Position numbers and translations under genes: made by a program | In this document: piece by piece, positions 28,475 through 36,360 of the stretch | How positions within the stretch are numbered: position 1 is the stretch's first letter | How the letters are laid out: every line of letters starts with the position of its first letter | Assembly (NCBI RefSeq): GCF_004349195.1 | Contig: NZ_SMLG01000004.1 | Location: forward strand, 186,001-250,000 | Length of the DNA stretch: 64,000 bases | DNA from: Flavobacterium rhamnosiphilum | Lineage (GTDB): Bacteria; Bacteroidota; Bacteroidia; Flavobacteriales; Flavobacteriaceae | Reading direction: 5' to 3' | Notes under the pieces: generated by a model | Database searches by the model: none | What the model was told of the DNA's origin: nothing | The model's input: the letters and a program-made list of their open reading frames with translations, nothing else

Positions 28475-29653
28475 TTAGGCTCTTTCGATAACAATTGCTG
28501 AAGCACCACCACCGCCGTTACAAATAGCTGCGGCGCCAATTTTACCGTTATTTTGCTCTAAAACGTTTAGTAAGGTAACGATAATTCGAACACCGGAACA
28601 TCCTAGTGGATGCCCTAAAGATACAGCACCACCGTTTACATTTATTTTATCGTTTTCTAATTCTAGAATTTTAGCATTGGCTAAGCCTACAACAGCAAAA
28701 GCTTCATTAAATTCAAAATAATCCACATCATCAATGGACAATCCTGCTTTTTTTAATGCCTTAGGAAGTGCTTTTGCAGGACTTGTGGTAAACCATTTTG
28801 GTTCTTGAGCATAATCCGCATACCCTTTAATATAAGCCAAAGGTTTTAGTCCTAGTGAAATTGCTTTTTCTTCGCTCATTAATATTACTGCTGCTGCTCC
28901 ATCGTTTATTGTTGATGCATTAGCTGCAGTCACGGTTCCGTCTTTGGTAAAGACAGGGCTTAATGATGGTATTCTGTCTAATTTCACATTCGTGAATTCT
29001 TCATCTTTAGAAACTATAATAGGATCTCCTTTTCTTTGTGGAACAGCTACAGGAACTATTTCATTATCAAATTTTCCGGAATCCCAAGCTTTTGCACTAC
29101 GCTCATACGATTGAATTGCGAAGTTATCTTGATCTTCACGGGTGAAATTATATTCTGCAGCACATAAGTCAGCACACACTCCCATTGCACTGTTATCGTA
29201 AGCATCAGTAAGTCCGTCTTTCTGCATTCCGTCAATCATGGTTGCAGGGCCAAATTTAGTTCCATTTCTTAAATTCAAGTAATGTGGAATCAAACTCATG
29301 TTTTCCATTCCTCCGGCAACTACAATTTCGGCATCACCACATTGAATTGCTTGTGCGCCTAACATAACTGCTTTCATTCCGGAAGCACATACTTTATTTA
29401 TTGTGGTACAGGCAACGGAATTTGGTAAACCGGCAAATATTGCGGCTTGACGAGCAGGAGCTTGACCTACGCCAGCCTGGACAACGTTGCCCATAAATAC
29501 TTCATCAATTAAATTCGGATCTAACTTTATTTTATCTAAAGCACCTTTAATAGCGATTGCTCCTAATTTTGGAGCAGTAACTGAAGATAATCCCCCCATA
29601 AAACTTCCGATAGGTGTCCTAACGGCAGAAACGATAACAACTCTTTTGTTCAT
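28475..29653 (-). CDS. Acetyl-CoA C-acyltransferase (thiolase)
   Basis: The 392-residue thiolase has the nucleophilic cysteine Cys89 in INKVCASGMKAV, NEAFAVV near the active-site His and GGAVSLGHPLGCSG plus CNGGGGAS near the end. It either makes acetoacetyl-CoA or cleaves 3-ketoacyl-CoA in fatty-acid oxidation. The direction cannot be told from sequence. The neighbours are not beta-oxidation genes. Length and motif spacing are normal. Confidence 0.94.
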   Translation of the reverse strand: MNKRVVIVSAVRTPIGSFMGGLSSVTAPKLGAIAIKGALDKIKLDPNLIDEVFMGNVVQAGVGQAPARQAAIFAGLPNSVACTTINKVCASGMKAVMLGAQAIQCGDAEIVVAGGMENMSLIPHYLNLRNGTKFGPATMIDGMQKDGLTDAYDNSAMGVCADLCAAEYNFTREDQDNFAIQSYERSAKAWDSGKFDNEIVPVAVPQRKGDPIIVSKDEEFTNVKLDRIPSLSPVFTKDGTVTAANASTINDGAAAVILMSEEKAISLGLKPLAYIKGYADYAQEPKWFTTSPAKALPKALKKAGLSIDDVDYFEFNEAFAVVGLANAKILELENDKINVNGGAVSLGHPLGCSGVRIIVTLLNVLEQNNGKIGAAAICNGGGGASAIVIERA

Positions 29654-29820
29654 GACTTTTTATAATGTTGGTTTATGTAGCAAATTTAATCTTTTTTAAA
29701 CAATTTCAAATTTTGATTCTGTCATTATCTTTTTTTAAATTTATTTTTCATTCTATATGTTTGATTGTGAAGTGTTTTTGTAAAAACGATAAAAAATATT
29801 GAAAAAAAGGCCCTAAATAG

Positions 29821-29851
29821 TTGTGAGAAACGTAAACATGTCTTAAATTTG
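29821..29851 (+). promoter_or_regulatory. Promoter of the tRNA cluster
   Basis: TTG (29821-29823), 20 bases, then TAAATTTG (29844-29851): a full match to the flavobacterial -33/-7 consensus. It precedes tRNA-Ser by 35 bases. Confidence 0.8.
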
Positions 29852-29886
29852 CAACCGCAAAACAGGACACGTTTCCTAAGAGTTTT

Positions 29887-29970
29887 GGAGAGGTGCCAGA
29901 GTGGTAATGGAGCAGTTTGCTAAACTGTCATCGAGTAATCGGTGCCAGGGTTCGAGTCCCTGTCTCTCCG
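29887..29970 (+). tRNA. tRNA-Ser (anticodon GCT)
   Basis: The acceptor stem GGAGAGG pairs with TCTCTCC (G-T at position 7), the anticodon stem CAGTT/AACTG encloses GCT, a long variable arm follows and the T arm reads GGTTCGAGTCC. Discriminator base is G73. The 3' CCA is not encoded. First of three tRNAs. Confidence 0.93.
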
Positions 29971-30050
29971 CTTGATAATTTTGTGTTTAGAGTACTAGCG
30001 TTACTCGGTTATCAATTGATAGCTTTCATGAAAATATTATTTGGTATTTT

Positions 30051-30125
30051 CGGGGTGTAGCGTAGCTCGGTTATCGCGCCTGCTTTGGGAGCAGGAGGCC
30101 GCAGGTTCGAATCCTGCCACCCCGA
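30051..30125 (+). tRNA. tRNA-Pro (anticodon TGG)
   Basis: Acceptor stem CGGGGTG/CACCCCG is perfect, the anticodon stem CCTGC/GCAGG encloses TTTGGGA with anticodon TGG, and the T arm has GGTTCGAATCC. Discriminator A73; CCA is not encoded. Confidence 0.94.
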
Positions 30126-30149
30126 CTGATTTTTTTTTACATGAGCAAT

Positions 30150-30223
<74 letters not shown>

Positions 30224-30226
30224 CTT

Positions 30227-30265
30227 AACCGATCAAGTATATTTTTATATATTTGGTCGGTTTTT
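30227..30265 (+). terminator. Terminator after the tRNA cluster
   Basis: AACCGATCAA (30227-30236) pairs with TTGGTCGGTT (30253-30262; one G-T pair), followed by T5. Confidence 0.75.
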
Positions 30266-30944
30266 ATTTCTATATTATTGAATTATAGTTGGTTACCTTA
30301 TTTTTGTCTCATTATCTCATTTTTACATTTTTTTGATCTTATTATTATAAGCCAATGAATTTTTCATTACTTATTTTGTAATACACTGTAAATCAATTTA
30401 TTATAATTGTTTTTTTTATTTTTATTACAATTGGTTCGACATGTCCTTTTATGATAGGTAATAGGATTCGAACCTTTTTTAAATGGTTGATTTGTAGTGT
30501 TTTATTATGATTTTAAACGCATTAGTACTGTAAAAAAAGCAAATAAAGTTGTCTTTTTATAAAAAAGTAGTTTCAAAAACAATTTAGCATCTAAAATTCG
30601 AACCATTAAAAGGGTAAGGAGATTCTACTTTAGCTCAAAATAATCTTTCTTAATAAAAAGTCGTAAAAATCTCAAGCTGTACTATATTTTATCCAAAAAA
30701 TCGTCACTTTTAGTAACTAGGGATTATACCAATATGTTTTAGCACTTGCTTTAAAACCATAAATAGAGAATAAATTATTCACCTAAGTAGCAGGAACGAT
30801 ATGTTGTCGTATTTTATAATGCCAAACCCTCAATAACTACAGAGGTTGCCTCTAAGAACAAATACGACATTATTTCAATCACATTACTTATATTTGAGTA
30901 TAAATTAACAAATTGATAAAAAGTAGTTTTTAAAACAAAAATGG
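30266..30944. other. Gene-poor start of the accessory region
   Basis: About 680 AT-rich bases with no convincing ORF on either strand. Two short ATTCGAACC strings (near 30470 and 30597) resemble inverted tRNA T-arms but are too short to call. The stretch probably consists of decayed mobile DNA between the tRNA-Arg gene and the IS21-like repeats. Confidence 0.5.
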
Positions 30945-31018
30945 AGGTGGTCATTTTGAATTGGAATCAGGTGGTCACTTTAAATTGGAATTAGGTGGTC
31001 AATATCACAGGAATTTGC
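30945..31018. mobile_element. Three 24-bp direct repeats, probable IS21-type end remnant
   Basis: AGGTGGTCA recurs at 30945, 30969 and 30993, exactly 24 bases apart; the spacers share TTGAATTGGAAT / TTAAATTGGAAT. The last copy runs into AATATCACAGGAATTTGCA. Multiple subterminal repeats of the GGTGGTCA type are, from memory, a feature of Bacteroidota IS21-family ends. No istA/istB transposase genes are present nearby, so only one end seems to remain. It ends just 3 bases before the AbiEii-like stop codon. Confidence 0.5.
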
Positions 31019-31020
31019 AA

Positions 31021-31824
31021 TTAAACCACCCATTTCTTCAATTGTCTCTGAACCTCTCTTTGTATTTGGTCAAAATCAGGAAGGTCTTTTATTTGGTCGC
31101 TCATGGATTTTTGCCATCTTGCTTTGTATTGCGGTAATTTTTGCTCCAACTTTTTATAAAAATCTGCTGGATTAAGTTCTTTGCTTTCACATTTATTTTT
31201 GAATTCTGATGTATAAAAATCAATATCCATGCCATGTACTTCGAGTAAATACCATATATCATAGTAATCTCTTGGTTGCATTCGTTGCATTACGCAGCGT
31301 AATTTTTCTACTAATAGTTCTTCTAAAGGGTAACACAATAGTTTATATTCTTCTTCGTCTGAATATTCAATTATTGCTTGTTTTATAACTGGTTCAAATT
31401 CTAATTTTTCACTTCTTGAAATATCAACTTTCACTTTCTTATTATTTCCAAATCCGCCAAGTGGTCCTACATAACTGATATAGAAATTTATCCCGCCATC
31501 TTCATGCTCATTATCATCAATTATCTCTAGTGGAATGTTTGCTTCTTCTTTTACATACTCAAAAGTTTCTTTGAACCATTCGAAAATTTGTTCATTTGTG
31601 ATATTGTTGTCTAGCAATGTAAAATCTAAATCTTCAGAAAAGCGATAATCTGCAAAATAGATTTTCTTGAGTACGGTTCCGCCTTTGAATACAGTGATTT
31701 TTGAAAGTTTTTCGTGCTCCGAAACACCTTTTAATATCCAAGACAATATATAATCCTTTTCGATTTGTTGGTCACGAACTTCAACTTCGCGTGCTTTCTT
31801 TTGTATTTCTCCTGGTTTAATCAT
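31021..31824 (-). CDS. AbiEii/AbiGii-type nucleotidyltransferase toxin
   Basis: The 267-residue protein has the DUF1814-type nucleotidyltransferase core: TVFKGGTVLKKIYFADYRF (GGT 48-50) and SEDLDF at 63-68 supplying the two catalytic Asp, with VEKLRCVMQRMQPRDYYDIWYLL further on. In the AbiE abortive-infection system this is the toxin that inhibits growth after phage infection by modifying RNA (tRNA 3' ends in the related MenT). Its start overlaps the stop of the AbiEi-like gene by 4 bases (ATGA), the usual arrangement of these pairs. Complete and apparently functional. Confidence 0.88.
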   Translation of the reverse strand: MIKPGEIQKKAREVEVRDQQIEKDYILSWILKGVSEHEKLSKITVFKGGTVLKKIYFADYRFSEDLDFTLLDNNITNEQIFEWFKETFEYVKEEANIPLEIIDDNEHEDGGINFYISYVGPLGGFGNNKKVKVDISRSEKLEFEPVIKQAIIEYSDEEEYKLLCYPLEELLVEKLRCVMQRMQPRDYYDIWYLLEVHGMDIDFYTSEFKNKCESKELNPADFYKKLEQKLPQYKARWQKSMSDQIKDLPDFDQIQREVQRQLKKWVV

Positions 31825-32642
31825 GTGTAAATGGCTGACTTAATTGTTTCTGTTTCTAAATTTTGTTGAATACTCCATCGGCTTATCATTTTGCCTGATT
31901 TGGGTAATTCGGTATCCAATAATACATAGGAAGTTGTTTTTATTTTTAATAGTTCTTGAATAATTCTGTTATCAATTTCCAAGATTTCCAGCAAAAATCC
32001 TAATCGTTTAATCACTGCTTGGGATTTGAATTTTATAGCATACTCTAGTAATTTATTGAAATCAATCTTATTTCGAATTTCGTGAATTGCTTTAGCTATT
32101 TCTACAATTCCACCTGCATAATCTGGTTTGAATAAACAGTCCACAATAGTTTTTTCTAAATCAGAACAAACGACCTTATCGAAATTATCAATCCACATTT
32201 TTTTCTCTCCAAAGAAATGATTTTCATTATGATAAATAAATTGGAAAGTAATATTCTTAACCTTAATTTCGGATGGCCTCATTTGTTTTGAAACTACGAT
32301 TTGTTCTTTTAGTGATGGTTGGGTTATAAGATTATGAATTTGTAAAGCCGAGTAATAACCAATATAATGTTTTGCATCTTTTACTAAATATTTCGCCATC
32401 AAATGCCAATCAGGCATAAAAGTTTCTGCATTTTCTTCATAAGGTATGATATAATAAACACCTTCTTTTAGCCTCATTAGCAGTCCTCTTTTTGTCATAT
32501 CGCTAAGTAATTTACTAACGGTGTTTTCTTTCGACAAAGGCAAAACTTTTAACGCTTCTTTATATTCAAAACAAATTCTATTCTTTTCATTAAAGTAAGA
32601 AAGGATCTCGTTAGATTGAGTTGAAATATTTTTATGTTTCAT
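31821..32642 (-). CDS. AbiEi-like antitoxin / transcriptional regulator
   Basis: The 273-residue protein has an N-terminal winged helix (about 1-70: EILSYFNEKN, VSKLLSDMTKRGLLMRLKEGVYYI) followed by the AbiEi C-terminal domain (HYIGYYSALQIHNL, KVVCSDLEKTIVDCLFKPDYAGGI). AbiEi proteins neutralise AbiEii without direct binding (type IV) and repress their own promoter by binding two inverted repeats. Two matching palindromes lie upstream, at 32653-32667 and 32737-32757, supporting autoregulation here. Confidence 0.87.
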   Translation of the reverse strand: MKHKNISTQSNEILSYFNEKNRICFEYKEALKVLPLSKENTVSKLLSDMTKRGLLMRLKEGVYYIIPYEENAETFMPDWHLMAKYLVKDAKHYIGYYSALQIHNLITQPSLKEQIVVSKQMRPSEIKVKNITFQFIYHNENHFFGEKKMWIDNFDKVVCSDLEKTIVDCLFKPDYAGGIVEIAKAIHEIRNKIDFNKLLEYAIKFKSQAVIKRLGFLLEILEIDNRIIQELLKIKTTSYVLLDTELPKSGKMISRWSIQQNLETETIKSAIYT

Positions 32643-32652
32643 AGTATAAATA

Positions 32653-32667
32653 TGAGTTTAAAACTCA
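32653..32667. promoter_or_regulatory. Operator-like palindrome 1 of the AbiE pair
   Basis: TGAGTTT-A-AAACTCA, a perfect inverted repeat 11 bases before the antitoxin start codon. Its core is repeated at 32737-32757. Confidence 0.65.
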
Positions 32668-32736
32668 CTGCAATGATACAAAATATAATTATACTGTTAA
32701 TCATATTTTATATTTAATTTATGTATTGTAGTTGTA

Positions 32737-32757
32737 TAATGAGTTTTAAACTCATTA
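32737..32757. promoter_or_regulatory. Operator-like palindrome 2 of the AbiE pair
   Basis: TAATGAGTTT-T-AAACTCATTA: 10-bp perfect arms about a single central base, with the same core as palindrome 1. The flanks after both copies (GATA-AAATATAATT) are also alike, so a stretch of about 45 bp is directly repeated 87 bp apart. Confidence 0.65.
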
Positions 32758-32794
32758 TGTTGATATAAAATATAATTTTTCAATCTGTTTTTCA

Positions 32795-34060
32795 TCAAGC
32801 AAGCCTTTCTTCAATCAGATCTTTCCAAATAATAAAACCTTTTCTATCGACTGAATAATCATGGAGTATTCTACTAAAATTATCTGGTGGATTTTCTATA
32901 AAAGATTGTCTTCCATCATTTTTAATGGAATTCTAGGTAGTTATCAATTTGTTTTAATTTATCAGGAATTGATTGTTTGTCATTGTCAAAATGCCAAATA
33001 TAGGTTGCTTCTTCTGTGTTTAGGGTTTCTAAAACGATATGAAATCCTGTTTTTCCTGCTAAAAGAAAGACAAATGAAAATGGATTCAATACAAATCGAA
33101 TTTTAAGAATCGTCCTTTCGTGATGGTCGGCTAAATAGTGTAAATGTTTTTGATGTTTGTAATTTTGATTCTGCAAAAAATCGTTCAATAATTCATCTCC
33201 AGAATCATATAACTTGCTATTATTTTCATTTTGCAATTGATTTATATCGAGTAAATTTTCTTTACCAATAGCATTTGATTTTCCCAAGAAAGTCTTGGTT
33301 ATAAATTTAAACTTTACGCTTTCAATTAGTTCTTTAGTTATCTTTTTTAGGTCATTAGACAATGCCAATTGCGTAATTAATTTGCCATCTTCAAATTCAG
33401 CGTGAATAGTAACAATAATGTTTTTTATTTTGAGTGTCTTGGAGAAATAAGCTTTCAAAACTTCAAATTCCGGTCTCATTTCAATATTTTCAATATCAAA
33501 TTCAAGTTCTGTTTTCATTTCAGGCACATTGTATTTGAAAGCAATGCGCTTCCGTATCGAAATTCAAGTTTTTCAAATGGAATCGTTATTTTCTGATCAA
33601 TAATGAAAGTGTTTTTTGAAACATTAATTTCCTCTTCGGATTCATCAAATAAGGTGGCTAGTCTATCTATTTTTCTGTAATAGATATTTCTTTTCAGAAA
33701 CATTTTGTTTAAGTAATCAATCTTGATGTCGCGATAGTCATAAATAGTTGGAGTTATTTCCGATCGTTGGACTCTACCGATATATTGAATCAATTTGCCT
33801 TCAAAAGAAAATGGGTAAACAAGAAAAAGACAATTGGCGTTCTGCAAATCAGCTCCTTCGCCAAAGAATTGTCCGGTTGTGATTAGTACTTGATAATTTC
33901 CTTCCTTTAGTAATTTCCATTTTGAGTTTTTGGCACTTTCAGAATCTTCTCCACTTAAAGTAATTGCTTCGTAAGTCTGCTTTAAATATTGATAAAGTGA
34001 GTCAATGTGTTCTTTACGTTCGGTAATAATAACGATTTTCTTGTCTGACCAATCAAGGCA
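32795..34060 (-). pseudogene. Truncated and frameshifted SF2 helicase (C-terminal part)
   Basis: Two overlapping ORFs (183 codons ending at 33515, 201 codons ending at 32922) are pieces of one gene. The first has helicase-C motifs (KIVIITERKEHIDSL, VLITTGQFFGEGADLQNANCLFLVYPF, IQYIGRVQRSE). At about 33540 the frame changes: RYGSA is followed in another frame by FKYNVPEMKTELEF. A second shift near 32918 (in an A5 tract) restores a continuation, KNDGRQSFIENPPDNFSRILHDYSV then GFIIWKDLIEERLA, ending at 32795. The N-terminal helicase half (Walker A/B) is missing beyond about 34055. Two frameshifts plus truncation make it a pseudogene, unless the frameshifts are sequencing errors. It may come from a phage-defence or restriction helicase. 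Confidence 0.75.
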
Positions 34061-34509
34061 GGGCAAACATTTACATCAGTTGTGTGGATACCGTTTCGGC
34101 ACGTTTTGACATTGCAACTGCCTTGATGGATGGAATAACATATAGCAATTGGGAACGCAATAAATCTTTATATTGGTTGGACATAGGCAACGCCCGAAAT
34201 ACTGGACAAGGTATTCTTTCCACTATAGGGGTAATCAAACAACCAAATTCAAATCTATACAGGACTGTCTCCAATCTTCCAATGGTTACCGATGAATTTA
34301 AGGAACTGCTCGAAGCGCAGACCGAAAACAATGAGCCGAGTTGTTCACTTGCCGAGGCATTGGAAAAGCAAGATTTATTTATCAATTCAGCACTTGCCAA
34401 CATGGGGGCATCGTTGCTGTGGAAACTTTTCCGTGAAGGGATGACACAGCATAGAGGCTTTTTCCTAAATCTTGCCAATTTCAAATCAGAACCGATAGCG
34501 GTGGGCTGA
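34060..34509 (+). pseudogene. Truncated PRTRC-system ThiF-family protein (C-terminal part)
   Basis: Reading from about 34063, ANIYISCVDTVSARFDIA continues through YWLDIGNARNTGQGILSTIG, SCSLAEALEKQDLFINSALANMG and FREGMTQHRGFFLNL. This matches the C-terminal half of the ThiF-related adenylating protein of the PRTRC cassette carried by Bacteroidota conjugative elements. The N-terminal Rossmann part with the ATP-binding glycine loop is absent. The open frame has a possible GTG start at 34084, but that Val is inside the conserved SCVDTV. The gene is joined head-to-head with the helicase remnant at about 34055-34063. Confidence 0.7.
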
Positions 34510-34517
34510 TGCCCGCC

Positions 34518-34558
34518 GCCCCGCAATTGTCCTTCCTGCGTCAGGACAGTTGCGGGGC
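34518..34558. repeat. Strong GC-rich hairpin downstream of the ThiF remnant
   Basis: GCCCCGCAATTGTCC (34518-34532) pairs with GGACAGTTGCGGGGC (34544-34558) with one mismatch (G-T in RNA) around an 11-base loop. No T-run follows. It could be the terminator of the lost PRTRC operon or an origin-of-transfer structure; position beside conjugative genes allows either. Confidence 0.55.
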
Positions 34559-34889
34559 GAACTAAGCGGTGAAGTCACTCGCACTAAACATGCCCCGCCT
34601 ACTGTTGCGACAGTTGACGCAAGCGACTGCGATCTTGTTTTTATTGTTATTAACTCTGACCTTTGAAATAAGCCGAAATAAAACCAATCTCATGATTTGC
34701 AGAAAATATTGTAGATAACCACTTAAAAAGTATGTGAAATAATTCTGACTTGCCTAAATAGTTACCTACAATGATGGCATTACTTAGTAAAATCCAAATA
34801 AAGCCAGTAACTGTAGAAAGCGTATACTATTGCTGGATGTAATTTAACGATTTTAACAAATGTTTAGTGATGAATTAATATTTTTTAGC

Positions 34890-34897
34890 TAAATTTG
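34890..34897 (+). promoter_or_regulatory. -7 element for the first island gene
   Basis: TAAATTTG, a perfect TAnnTTTG match, 17 bases before the start at 34915. No TTG is at the usual -33 distance. Confidence 0.5.
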
Positions 34898-34914
34898 ATT
34901 ATATTTCTGTTTAG

Positions 34915-35283
34915 ATGAAAAAGTTTCACATTTTATTAATCGTTGTACTTGGTTTCTTCTTGATGCCAATGTCGGGTTTTGCGTGTGAAAATAATTCATC
35001 GAAACATTCTTCTTCAAAAGAGACTTCCTCAAAAATGGATAAAGATGATTGTTGTAAAGACGATAGTCATTCAAAAACTAAAAACCACGAAGGTTGCGGA
35101 GGAAAATGCAGCCATTCTAAATGTGGTTGTGCTTCTTCTTGCAACACATCTGTTTCTATTAATGAATTGAATTTTAATAGAAATAGTTTTAATTTTTTTT
35201 CAGAAAAACAAAATTTTTACAATTACGAAACCTCCATTTCTTCTGGTTTCAATTCTTTATGGCTTATACCAAAAATAGGCTGA
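34915..35283 (+). CDS. Secreted Cys/His-rich protein, probable metal binder
   Basis: The 122-residue protein has a signal peptide (about 1-23, ending SGFACENN) and then a segment (24-77) with ten or so Cys, several His and many Lys/Ser: DDCCKDD, EGCGGKCSHSKCGCASSC. That composition suggests binding of soft metals such as copper, zinc or mercury in the periplasm. The C-terminal 45 residues lack these features. It opens the metal island and has its own -7 element at 34890-34897. I do not recognise a named family. Confidence 0.6.
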   Translation: MKKFHILLIVVLGFFLMPMSGFACENNSSKHSSSKETSSKMDKDDCCKDDSHSKTKNHEGCGGKCSHSKCGCASSCNTSVSINELNFNRNSFNFFSEKQNFYNYETSISSGFNSLWLIPKIG

Positions 35284-35437
35284 ATTTTAAATTTGATAGC
35301 CATAATTGTGTCAAATCAAAAGCAATTATTGCTTTAAAATCATTTGCTTTCTCAGTTAATTTCATTTTCAAAAGGGTGGCTTTGTTGTGCTGTCATTTTG
35401 TTCTTGTTTAACTAATTCAATTTAAAATTATTTTACA

Positions 35438-36340
35438 ATGAAATCACTAAAAAAAACAGTGATGACAATAGCACTATTGTTATCATTCGTGGTATCCAAT
35501 GCGCAAATCAAAAACGCTAAAACCGAAACCGTAAAAATATTCGGGAATTGCGGAATGTGCGAAACCTCCATAGAAAAAGCAGGAAGTCTCAAAAAAAATG
35601 CCAATGTTGATTGGAATAAAGACACCAAAATGGCTACGCTTACTTATGATGCTAAAAAAACCAATCAGGATGAAATCTTAAAGCGTATAGCTTTGGCAGG
35701 ATATGATAGTGAAAAATTTCTTGCTCCAGATGATGTATATAACAATCTTCATGGCTGTTGTCAATATGATAGAGAGACAAAAGTTGCAGTAAAAACCGAA
35801 ATTAAATCAGACCCGAGCGATAGCGAAAAGGCGAAGCAAATGGCAACTATGGAAAATCATAGCGCTCACGCCAATCAATCAGAAACTCAAAAAATAGAAC
35901 AAGCAACTCAAAATCAATTAAAACCAGTATTTGATAATTACTTTTTATTGAAAGATGCTTTAGTAAAAACGGATAGCAAAACAACTTCAATGCAATCTAA
36001 AAAATTGCGTTCTGCAATCAATGAAATAAAAATGGAAACATTGAAAATGGAAGAGCATATGGTTTGGATGAAAGTAATGAATCAACTGAAAGAAGATGCC
36101 AAACATATTTCCGAAACACAAGATGTAAAACATCAAAGAGATTATTTTATGACTTTATCAAAAAACATGTATGAACTTCTGAAAGTTTCAAAAGTGGAAA
36201 CGCCAATTTATTATCAGTTTTGCCCAATGGCAAATGGTGGTAAAGGTGCCAATTGGTTGAGCAAAGAAAATACCATTAAAAATCCATATTATGGTTCACA
36301 AATGTTGAGTTGTGGCAAGACAGTAGAAACAATAAAATAA
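35438..36340 (+). CDS. Periplasmic HMA-domain + DUF3347 protein
   Basis: The 300-residue protein has a signal peptide (1-22), an HMA metal-binding domain (KIFGNCGMCETSIEKAG, with the CxxC pair Cys38 and Cys41), a spacer with EMHxx-poor acidic and Lys-rich sequence, and a DUF3347 domain (FDNYFLLKDALVKTDSK to FCPMANGGKGANWLSK, NPYYGSQMLSCGKTVE). DUF3347 proteins accompany copper-resistance genes in Bacteroidota. Together this suggests a periplasmic copper carrier that hands metal to the Cus-type pump encoded downstream. 21 bases separate it from the next gene, so it is in the operon. Confidence 0.82.
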   Translation: MKSLKKTVMTIALLLSFVVSNAQIKNAKTETVKIFGNCGMCETSIEKAGSLKKNANVDWNKDTKMATLTYDAKKTNQDEILKRIALAGYDSEKFLAPDDVYNNLHGCCQYDRETKVAVKTEIKSDPSDSEKAKQMATMENHSAHANQSETQKIEQATQNQLKPVFDNYFLLKDALVKTDSKTTSMQSKKLRSAINEIKMETLKMEEHMVWMKVMNQLKEDAKHISETQDVKHQRDYFMTLSKNMYELLKVSKVETPIYYQFCPMANGGKGANWLSKENTIKNPYYGSQMLSCGKTVETIK

Positions 36341-36360
36341 TAAAATTAAAACTTTAAAAA

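Larger units (their letters stand above)
34510..34914. other. GC-rich patch and spacer before the metal island
   Basis: The first 130 bases are far richer in G and C than anything around them and carry a strong hairpin (34518-34558). The rest is AT-rich with no ORF. It marks the seam between conjugative-element debris and the metal island. A -7 element for the gene at 34915 is at its right end. Confidence 0.55.

Noticed and set aside
30466..30606. Two ATTCGAACC strings resembling inverted tRNA T-arms
   Set aside because: Only 8-11 bases match and no acceptor, anticodon or D arm can be built around them, so neither a tRNA nor an attachment site can be claimed.
34071..34526. Minus-strand ORF of 151 codons opposite the ThiF remnant
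   Set aside because: The plus-strand frame matches the PRTRC ThiF family with conserved motifs; the minus frame is its shadow and shows no domain pattern.
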